Source: Osedax fenrisi
Taxonomy: Eukaryota; Annelida; Polychaeta; Sabellida; Siboglinidae
DNA length: 64,000 nt
Direction: 5' to 3'
NCBI GenBank assembly: GCA_964019155.1
Contig: OZ025242.1
Span: forward strand, 82,037,577 to 82,101,576
The number at the start of each line of letters is the position of its first letter. Position 1 is the stretch's first letter. The position numbers and the translations under genes were made by a program. The notes beneath the pieces were generated by a model that saw only the letters and a list, made by a program, of their open reading frames with translations, had not been told where the DNA came from and searched no databases. This document shows, in pieces, positions 11,334-21,770 of this stretch.

Positions 11334-12072
11334 GTATGTATCATACTAAATTTGTTTAGCATTGTATAAAAAAAAACAATATATAAATAATCCTATACCA
11401 TACATATTTAAATATTGTATTATTGTATAATTGAAAAAATAACAATTTCTATAGAATATAAATATATTAGAAAATATAGAGTTTTAATATATTTAATAAT
11501 AATATATATTATGAACAATTTATGGTATAGGATTATGCATGTGAATGTAATTAATACAATAAAAAAAACTAGCTCAATTCATAGAATTGAATGCTGTATG
11601 CCTAACTCTGAATAGACTAATTATTTGCTATCTCAATACATTGTGGTGTGCATAGTACAGTATCCCCTTAAAGTTATATATAATATATTATTTGTATATT
11701 TTATTATTAGAAAATAAATTAGAATTGTATACATATATAATTATTGTTCTATACAGTACATTGTATTCATCATATAATATTAAGTTCAACGTACTTACCA
11801 TATCAGTTATATGTTATTGATTTACTTCAATTAGCGCCTGTATTCATGTTGCGGGATTATACTCCACCCCGCCTTCCATAGCCTTAGACCTCAGTAGACT
11901 TATGTAGTTAGACATGATCGCTTTAGGTGTAGTCAGGTATACGATGAAATTCTTGTGAGATCTTTACTCCTCTCTAGTATAAATATGTGTATATGATAAT
12001 CATTCACATTCATCATGGCAGTTTTGTAAAACCTCTTAGGATCGGACCTCTCATGACTTTGTGTGTATTATG

Positions 12073-12230
12073 TAGGGGCGCTGAAACAGGGGGGGACGGG
12101 GGGGATATGTCCCCCACTTTAAAATCAAGGGGGACCTCCTATGTATTGGTCCCCCCCACTTTTACCACAATATTTATTTTGATTGGTTGGTTCCCCCCCC
12201 CCTACATACAAAATCGTTCCACCGTCCCTA
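12073..12230 (+). repeat. GC-rich dispersed repeat, copy 1 (inverted partner at 40,262-40,412)
   Basis: It reads TAGGGGCGCTG, then G- and C-runs around ATGTCCCCCAC and CCACTTTTACCAC, and ends AATCGTTCCACCG. The same order is found on the opposite strand at 40,262-40,412. The copies are about 28 kb apart and differ mainly in the lengths of the G/C runs. It looks like a small transposon or transposon end. No coding potential is evident. Confidence 0.8.
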
Positions 12231-14622
12231 GTAGTAAGTCAACAACATGATATAGCGATGCCAAAGTAAAGTCGAGTGTTTGTTGTTATCGACAACAGGC
12301 TTCGTCAAGGATATCAAAACGTTAAATTCTACTTTGTGGCAGTTTATTTTTCACATATCCTTTAGCTCCCTAAGTGTGCGATATTCATTGCTTTTACATG
12401 TAAGAGGTAGAACACATATTTCTTTGAAACTAATAGTTTATATTTGCTATATCAGCTATTAGTTTATATTTGCCTTTATAATTTAAATCTGGATCAACGT
12501 AGTAGGCAAAGATCTTTTCAACATTGCTATCAATGGAGAAATAATCATATTTAATATGTTTCTCTTCATCTCTGAGTTATATCATGCATATCTCTTCTTG
12601 AAAATGGGTTGATATTTATTCGTTTCCTTTTCCATCCGAAAGACTTGCGATCAAACAAAATTCACATGAACTTCTCATGATCAGATCATCAGATAACTTT
12701 ACTCTCAACATGCTATATATGACTCAAAATATTCTATATTCTCAACTCTTTTCAAAATGTTTATATTCTTTGTATTATCAAAACAAGTCAATCTCATCGT
12801 AAAACCTGTGAATATTGATGAAAACATTACTAACTGAATATTAATCATTAATTAATATTGACTTTATACTTATTTTTGATATTGTAAGAATATTTTATAT
12901 ATATAAAGTTAAAAGTTACAAAATACGTATAAAAGTAGAGAGATGATGGATTAGTTATCATCTAAGATCTGTTACACCGACTGTCTTACAGGCTCCGTCC
13001 TTATGATTCCTTTGTTTCTGCAGTTTGATGAATTTACAGAATATATTATATTTGACCTAACTTTACATAAATATACCTTTTCAACTATTTGGAATACAAA
13101 AAAATAAAAATATCGTTTTTATTATCAATTTTAATGTATTCATTTTTAATTTTAAGTATATTTTATCATCATTAGATATTCTGTAGAGAGGAAACGCATT
13201 GCCTCCGTATTTTGAATTTTTCCAAAAAAACTATTTAATGAATTAAACCATTTTTTGTATTATAAAAATGACATTCATATCTATAAAATATATACAATAT
13301 ACATGTATATACAATAGATCTAATTTTTTATTTTTTTTTGTCACCAACTTTATCAAATACAACAAAATAATTATATTTTCGATTATGGGTTTTGTTATAT
13401 TAATTATATATAGCAAAAGAAAGTAGGTAGGTCACTTCAGTACTTTTAACTAAAAATTCATTTCTATATGCAAACATTTTGTATAGTAATATGCATTTGA
13501 AATTTCAACAATAAATAAATAAAATAAAATACAATAAATAAATTATTAATTAATAACATTATGTATTCAGCTAATATAAAATCAATTGTCATTAATTATA
13601 TTTTTCATATTATGGTTCACTTTATATAATTTACATAATCTATACTATTATTGATGATATTGATATTAATATTAAATGATACTATAGTATTGAAATTAAT
13701 ATATTTATCAATAATTTTATATATAAAATAAAAAAAAAATGTAAAAAAAATTAAAAAAAAACAGAAAAACCCTGGTTTTTATTTGCGAGATAAAGTTGCT
13801 TTATATGTGATATCATTAAAGTTGACAAATCTAATATTAATATTATAATATTGATCCATTTACATCTGAAGCTATTTTAATATAGTTTTTACAAATTATA
13901 TACTCATATATTTAGATGACAGAGATAATGCAGCTAATTTTTATTTATTTATTATCTATTTATAATATATAGCCTATAGTCTATATATAGTCTAGAGACT
14001 AGAATCCAGACTATGATCAATAAGTTATAATGGTCGGATACAAATTGCTTAATTTATAACCTATCAGATAGAACATATTCCAGTACTATTAAAGGTATTT
14101 ATTCACTAAATGAATCTCTAAGTCTTTATTATTTATGATTTATAATCTTACTAACTTATAATTATTAGAAAAGGTGCTAATATAAACTATTTCATATGAC
14201 GATGATAATTAAGTCTTCGAAAACATAATTTCAAAATATTTGAAATCTGTGAAGACATTTTTTAAAATTCAAGTTTTTTAAAAATTGGAAAGATTTGAAA
14301 TATATTATCAATAATATGTGATAAAATTAAAAATGAAAACTTATATACATACAAAATATATCAGTAATATATTTATAATAGACATTTTACATTTATATAT
14401 AATCTCCCTAGAAATGCCCAGTATTTCCCAGTGATATAATGTTATGCATATATGCATATATATATACGTGTATACATGTATAGGTTATATATGTGTTATA
14501 TATTGTAATGTATAATTATATACATGTATTTATATAAATTAGGTACTCTTTTAAATGAAATTAGGTACCTACTGATATATAATTTTTAAAGTTAATGAAC
14601 AATTATCATATGAGGCTGCCTG
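12231..14622. other. A+T-rich intergenic DNA
   Basis: No gene could be supported. Short frames such as the 60-codon one at 12,280 lack any protein-family character. Confidence 0.45.
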
Positions 14623-15220
14623 ACTATTGATATTGATATAATTACAAATTACCTATATTTTCTATATATATAGCATATACTTTAAATAACCAATGAGAAT
14701 TTCTATGGCCTTAAGTCGATGAACAATATATAGTTTCTGCAGGGAGAACAGTTTAGTCATAAGATATTCCGGCAGTGATCATTGTAACATAGGTCCATTC
14801 CGTTCTTACACAAAGTCAATAGTGATTCATCAGCAAGCAACTTCTGCCTGTGAGTCATACGCTTAATACTACTGCAACACTCCCCTGAATGTGGTAGTCA
14901 TTTGATGTAGGATATCACTGGAGGATCTGTTTTATAGTTACATTAATAATGATATTATTATAAGTATATCTATTTATAAGTTGGGTTATGAATAAATAAT
15001 ATCCTGTTATAATGTTAAAATAAATATAAATTTATATTATGATGTATTAATAGTTCAGTTTATCACCTTATTTTAAATATGATATTGAATATATAGATCT
15101 TAAATGTGCTATAAATATACTTAACACATATACTTAATATGAAACATAGGGGTCTACAAGGAAGGCGTAAATAATTTAGAATTTATCATATATTGTTATT
15201 GTTATTTTGTGTTATTTTAT

Positions 15221-15458
15221 CCTTTCATCCCATCCAGGAACTTAGATGAAGGAATATATGGTTCTAATGTCCCTTCGAAGCCGCTCTCATGTTAAGGCAT
15301 CCATGGTTAAAAATAGCCGATCATTTATTTATACACAATTATATAAGATAATTTCTAAATATTATCTTAAGAACTATTTGAATGGTCCGGACGAAGCTCG
15401 AACTCGCATCCTACTGCTTGTGTGTCTGATGCCTTAGATAACTGAGCCACATAGGCAA
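15221..15458 (-). mobile_element. tRNA-derived SINE-like element, copy 1 (left flank of A)
   Basis: On the minus strand the 5' end is a tRNA-like head (about 15,385-15,456) with an A box (TGGCTCAGTTATCTAAGG) and a B box (GAGTTCGAGCTT). The acceptor ends do not pair properly, so it is not a working tRNA. A conserved body with CTTCGAAGGGACATTAGA follows, and the element ends CCTGGATGGGATGAAAGG near a (TGTTAT) region. Copy B carries the corresponding element at 31,822-32,074. Confidence 0.65.
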
Positions 15459-15942
15459 TTTTTTATATACAATATTTAACTATATAAATATTATATACAC
15501 AGCATTTATATTTACAAAGTTGATATCTTCTTTTATAAATAAAATAAAATTTTATATTAAAATATTTGATTAATAAAAGAGTAAAAATAGGACATTTTTT
15601 GGTAAATTCCAATAACGACTGATATATACTTTAATTATTTGACCCATTATTCAAAACTCCAATATATAATTAGACAAAATAAAACTACGTTATTCAATAT
15701 TAAGATGTAATAAATATTCTTTAATTATTTATATACCATCGATAATTATTTCTGAGAATATTAATTTTATATATTATGGAAGTGTTTATATAAATAAATA
15801 TAATCTAATATATATTTATTAATAGTTATATATGTATATATATATGAATATATATGTTTATGTTTATGTAGTGATAGTGGTGGAGGTAGTAACAGTTGTA
15901 GTGGTAATGGTGGAGGTAGTAACAGTTGTAGTGGTAGTGGTG

Positions 15943-18900
15943 GATGTAGTAACAGTTGTATTGGTAGTGGTGGAGGTAGTAACAGTTGCAGTGGCAGTGG
16001 TGGAGGTAGTAACAGTTGTAGTGGTAGTGGTGGAGGTAGTAACAGTTGTAGTGGTAGTGGTGGAGGTAGTAACAGTTGCAGTGGCAGTGGTGGAGGTAGT
16101 AACAGTTGCAGTGGTAGTGGTAGAGATAGTAACAGTTGCAGTGGTAGTGGTGGAGGTAGTAACAGTTGTAGTGGTAGTGGTGGAGGTAGTAACAGTTGCA
16201 GTGGTAGTGGTGGAGGTAGTAACAGTTGTAGTGGTAATGGTGGAGGTAGTAACAGTTGTAGTGGTAGTGGTGGAGGTAGTAACAGTTGTAGTGGTAGTGA
16301 TGGAGGTAGTAACAGTTGCAGTGGTAGTGGTGGAGGTAGTAACAGTTGCAGTGGTAGTGGTGGAGGTAGTAACAGTTTCAGTGGTGGAGGAGGAGGTAGT
16401 AACAGTTGCAGTGGTGGAGGTAGTAACAGTTGCAGTGGTGAAGGTAGTAACAGTTGCAGTGGTAGTAGTGGAGGTAGTAACAGTTGCAGTGGCAGTGGTG
16501 GAGGTAGTAACAGTTGCAGTGGTAGTGGTAGAGATAGTAACAGTTGCAGTGGTAGTGGTGGAGGTAGTAACAGTTGTAGTGGTAGTGGTGGAGGTAGTAA
16601 CAGTTGCAGTGATAGTGGTGAAGGTAGTAACAGTTATAGTGGTAGTGGTAGAGATAGTAACAGTTGCAGTGGTAGTGGTGGAGGTAGTAACAGTTGCAGT
16701 GGCAGTGGTGGAGGTAGTAACAGTTGCAGTGGTAGAGATGGAGGTAGTAACAGTTGTAGTGGTAGTGGTGGAGGTAGTAACAGTTGCAGTGGTAGTGGTG
16801 GATGTAGTAACAGTTGTAGTGGTAGTGGTGGAGGTAGTAACAGTTGTAGTGGTAGTGGTGGAGGTAGTAACAGTTGCAGTGGCAGTGGTGGAGGTAGTAA
16901 CAGTTGTAGTGGTGGAGGTAGTAACAGTTGCAGTGGTAGTAGTGGAGGTAGTAACAGTTGCAGTGGCAGTGGTGGAGGTAGTAACAGTTGCAGTGGTAGT
17001 GGTGGAGGTAGTAACAGTTGCAGTGGTAGTGGTGGAGGTAGTAACAGTTTCAGTGGTGGAGGAGGAGGTAGTAACAGTTGCAGTGGTGGAGGTAGTAACA
17101 GTTGCAGTGGTGAAGGTAGTAACAGTTGCAGTGGTAGTAGTGGAGGTAGTAACAGTGGTAGTGGTGTAGGTAGTAACAGTTATAGTGGTGGAGGTAGTAA
17201 CAGTTGCAGTGGTAGTGGTGGAGGTAGTAACAGTTTCAGTGGTGGAGGAGGAGGTAGTAACAGTTGCAGTGGTGGAGGTAGTAACAGTTGCAGTGGTGAA
17301 GGTAGTAACAGTTGCAGTGGTAGTGGTGGAGGTAGTAACAGTTGCAGTGGCAGTGGTGGAGGTAGTAACAGTTGCAGTGGTAGAGATGGAGGTAGTAACA
17401 GTTGTAGTGGTAGTGGTGGAGGTAGTAACAGTTGCAGTGGTAGTGGTGGATGTAGTAACAGTTGTAGTGGTAGTGGTGGAGGTAGTAACAGTTGTAGTGG
17501 TAGTGGTGGAGGTAGTAACAGTTGCAGTGGCAGTGGTGGAGGTAGTAACAGTTGCAGTGGTAGTGGTAGAGATAGTAACAGTTGCAGTGGTAGTGGTGGA
17601 GGTAGTAACAGTTGTAGTGGTAGTGGTGGAGGTAGTAACAGTTGCAGTGATAGTGGTGGAGGTAGTAACAGTTGCAGTGGTAGTGGTGGAGGTAGTAACA
17701 GTTGCAGTGGCAGTGGTGGAGGTAGTAACAGTTGTAGTGGTAGTGGTGGATGTAGTAACAGTTGTAGTGGTGGAGGTAGTAACAGTTGCAGTGGTAGTAG
17801 TGGAGGTAGTAACAGTTGCAGTGGCAGTGGTGGAGGTAGTAACAGTTGCAGTGGTAGTGGTGGAGGTAGTAACAGTTGCAGTGGTAGTGGTGGAGGTAGT
17901 AACAGTTTCAGTGGTGGAGGAGGAGGTAGTAACAGTTGCAGTGGTGGAGGTAGTAACAGTTGCAGTGGTGAAGGTAGTAACAGTTGCAGTGGTAGTAGTG
18001 GAGGTAGTAACAGTGGTAGTGGTGTAGGTAGTAACAGTTATAGTGGTGGATGTAGTAACAGTTGCAGTGATAGTGGTGAAGGTAGTAACAGTGGTTGTGG
18101 TGGAAGTAGTAACGGTTGCTGTGGTAGTGGTGGAGGTAATAATAGTTTCAGTGATAGTGGTGGAGGTAGTAACAGTGGTAGTGGTGGAGGTAGTAACAGT
18201 TGTAGTGGTAGTGGTGGAGGTAGTAACAGTTGTAGTGGTAGTGATGGAGGTAGTAACAGTTGCAGTGGTAGTGGTGGAGGTAGTAACAGTTGTAGTGGTA
18301 GTGGTGGAGGTAGTAACAGTTGCAGTGGTATTGGTAGAGATAGTAACAGTTGCAGTGGTAGTGGTGGAGGTAGTAACAGTTGCAGTGGTAGTGGTGGAGG
18401 TAGTAACAGTTGCAGTGGTAGTGGTGGAGGTAGTAACAGTTTCAGTGGTGGAGGAGGAGGTAGTAACAGTTGCAGTGGTGGAGGTAGTAACAGTTGCAGT
18501 GGTGAAGGTAGTAACAGTTGCAGTGGTAGTAGTGGAGGTAGTAACAGTGGTAGTGGTGTAGGTAGTAACAGTTATAGTGGTGGATGTAGTAACAGTTGCA
18601 GTGATAGTGGTGAAGGTAGTAACAGTGGTTGTGGTGGAAGTAGTAACGGTTGCTGTGGTAGTGGTGGAGGTAATAATAGTTTCAGTGATAGTGGTGGAGG
18701 TAGTAACAGTGGTAGTGGTGGAGGTAGTAACAGTTGTAGTGGTAGTGGTGGAGGTAGTAACAGTTGTAGTGGTAGTGATGGAGGTAGTAACAGTTGTAGT
18801 GGTAGTGGTAGAGATAGTAACAGTTGTAGTGGTAGTGGTGGAGGTAGTAACAGTTGCAGTGGTAGTGGTAGAGATAGTAACAGTTGTAGTGGTAGTGGTG
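15943..18900 (+). repeat. Higher-order repeat block 1 (2,958 bp) in the minisatellite
   Basis: A rare unit reading GATGTAGTAACAGTTGTATT occurs at 15,943 and again at 18,901. Other landmarks share the same 2,958-bp offset, for example 17,185 and 20,143. The sequence of variant units between the landmarks is the same in both blocks, so the two blocks are copies of each other. Confidence 0.85.
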
Positions 18901-21770
18901 GATGTAGTAACAGTTGTATTGGTAGTGGTGGAGGTAGTAACAGTTGCAGTGGCAGTGGTGGAGGTAGTAACAGTTGTAGTGGTAGTGGTGGAGGTAGTAA
19001 CAGTTGTAGTGGTAGTGGTGGAGGTAGTAACAGTTGCAGTGGCAGTGGTGGAGGTAGTAACAGTTGCAGTGGTAGTGGTAGAGATAGTAACAGTTGCAGT
19101 GGTAGTGGTGGAGGTAGTAACAGTTGTAGTGGTAGTGGTGGAGGTAGTAACAGTTGCAGTGGTAGTGGTGGAGGTAGTAACAGTTGTAGTGGTAATGGTG
19201 GAGGTAGTAACAGTTGTAGTGGTAGTGGTGGAGGTAGTAACAGTTGTAGTGGTAGTGATGGAGGTAGTAACAGTTGCAGTGGTAGTGGTGGAGGTAGTAA
19301 CAGTTGCAGTGGTAGTGGTGGAGGTAGTAACAGTTTCAGTGGTGGAGGAGGAGGTAGTAACAGTTGCAGTGGTGGAGGTAGTAACAGTTGCAGTGGTGAA
19401 GGTAGTAACAGTTGCAGTGGTAGTAGTGGAGGTAGTAACAGTTGCAGTGGCAGTGGTGGAGGTAGTAACAGTTGCAGTGGTAGTGGTAGAGATAGTAACA
19501 GTTGCAGTGGTAGTGGTGGAGGTAGTAACAGTTGTAGTGGTAGTGGTGGAGGTAGTAACAGTTGCAGTGATAGTGGTGAAGGTAGTAACAGTTATAGTGG
19601 TAGTGGTAGAGATAGTAACAGTTGCAGTGGTAGTGGTGGAGGTAGTAACAGTTGCAGTGGCAGTGGTGGAGGTAGTAACAGTTGCAGTGGTAGAGATGGA
19701 GGTAGTAACAGTTGTAGTGGTAGTGGTGGAGGTAGTAACAGTTGCAGTGGTAGTGGTGGATGTAGTAACAGTTGTAGTGGTAGTGGTGGAGGTAGTAACA
19801 GTTGTAGTGGTAGTGGTGGAGGTAGTAACAGTTGCAGTGGCAGTGGTGGAGGTAGTAACAGTTGTAGTGGTGGAGGTAGTAACAGTTGCAGTGGTAGTAG
19901 TGGAGGTAGTAACAGTTGCAGTGGCAGTGGTGGAGGTAGTAACAGTTGCAGTGGTAGTGGTGGAGGTAGTAACAGTTGCAGTGGTAGTGGTGGAGGTAGT
20001 AACAGTTTCAGTGGTGGAGGAGGAGGTAGTAACAGTTGCAGTGGTGGAGGTAGTAACAGTTGCAGTGGTGAAGGTAGTAACAGTTGCAGTGGTAGTAGTG
20101 GAGGTAGTAACAGTGGTAGTGGTGTAGGTAGTAACAGTTATAGTGGTGGAGGTAGTAACAGTTGCAGTGGTAGTGGTGGAGGTAGTAACAGTTTCAGTGG
20201 TGGAGGAGGAGGTAGTAACAGTTGCAGTGGTGGAGGTAGTAACAGTTGCAGTGGTGAAGGTAGTAACAGTTGCAGTGGTAGTGGTGGAGGTAGTAACAGT
20301 TGCAGTGGCAGTGGTGGAGGTAGTAACAGTTGCAGTGGTAGAGATGGAGGTAGTAACAGTTGTAGTGGTAGTGGTGGAGGTAGTAACAGTTGCAGTGGTA
20401 GTGGTGGATGTAGTAACAGTTGTAGTGGTAGTGGTGGAGGTAGTAACAGTTGTAGTGGTAGTGGTGGAGGTAGTAACAGTTGCAGTGGCAGTGGTGGAGG
20501 TAGTAACAGTTGCAGTGGTAGTGGTAGAGATAGTAACAGTTGCAGTGGTAGTGGTGGAGGTAGTAACAGTTGTAGTGGTAGTGGTGGAGGTAGTAACAGT
20601 TGCAGTGATAGTGGTGGAGGTAGTAACAGTTGCAGTGGTAGTGGTGGAGGTAGTAACAGTTGCAGTGGCAGTGGTGGAGGTAGTAACAGTTGTAGTGGTA
20701 GTGGTGGATGTAGTAACAGTTGTAGTGGTGGAGGTAGTAACAGTTGCAGTGGTAGTAGTGGAGGTAGTAACAGTTGCAGTGGTGGAGGAGGAGGTAGTAA
20801 CAGTTGCAGTGGTGGAGGTAGTAACAGTTGCAGTGGTGAAGGTAGTAACAGTTGCAGTGGTAGTAGTGGAGGTAGTAACAGTGGTAGTGGTGTAGGTAGT
20901 AACAGTTATAGTGGTGGATGTAGTAACAGTTGCAGTGATAGTGGTGAAGGTAGTAACAGTGGTTGTGGTGGAAGTAGTAACGGTTGCTGTGGTAGTGGTG
21001 GAGGTAATAATAGTTTCAGTGATAGTGGTGGAGGTAGTAACAGTTGCAGTGGTAGTGGTGGAGGTAGTAACAGTTGCAGTGGTAGTGGTGGAGGTAGTAA
21101 CAGTTTCAGTGGTGGAGGAGGAGGTAGTAACAGTTGCAGTGGTGGAGGTAGTAACAGTTGCAGTGGTGAAGGTAGTAACAGTTGCAGTGGTAGTAGTGGA
21201 GGTAGTAACAGTGGTAGTGGTGTAGGTAGTAACAGTTATAGTGGTGGATGTAGTAACAGTTGCAGTGATAGTGGTGAAGGTAGTAACAGTGGTTGTGGTG
21301 GAAGTAGTAACGGTTGCTGTGGTAGTGGTGGAGGTAATAATAGTTTCAGTGATAGTGGTGGAGGTAGTAACAGTGGTAGTGGTGGAGGTAGTAACAGTTG
21401 TAGTGGTAGTGGTGGAGGTAGTAACAGTTGTAGTGGTAGTGATGGAGGTAGTAACAGTTGCAGTGGTAGTGGTGGAGGTAGTAACAGTTGTAGTGGTAGT
21501 GGTGGAGGTAGTAACAGTTGCAGTGGTATTGGTAGAGATAGTAACAGTTGCAGTGGTAGTGGTGGAGGTAGTAACAGTTGCAGTGGTAGTGGTGGAGGTA
21601 GTAACAGTTGCAGTGGTAGTGGTGGAGGTAGTAACAGTTTCAGTGGTGGAGGAGGAGGTAGTAACAGTTGCAGTGGTGGAGGTAGTAACAGTTGCAGTGG
21701 TGAAGGTAGTAACAGTTGCAGTGGTAGTAGTGGAGGTAGTAACAGTGGTAGTGGTGTAGGTAGTAACAGT
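18901..21770 (+). repeat. Higher-order repeat block 2 in the minisatellite
   Basis: It repeats block 1 unit for unit until a 90-bp deletion near 20,780, after which landmarks sit at an offset of 2,868 bp. A 534-bp sub-block starting GATGTAGTAACAGTTGCAGT (18,048 and 18,582 in block 1) recurs at 20,916 (shortened to 330 bp), 21,246 and 21,780, with a last start at about 22,403. Confidence 0.8.

Noticed and set aside
15385..15457. Functional tRNA gene in the SINE head
   Set aside because: A and B boxes are present but the acceptor arms do not pair and the anticodon arm is poor; four related copies share a non-tRNA body.
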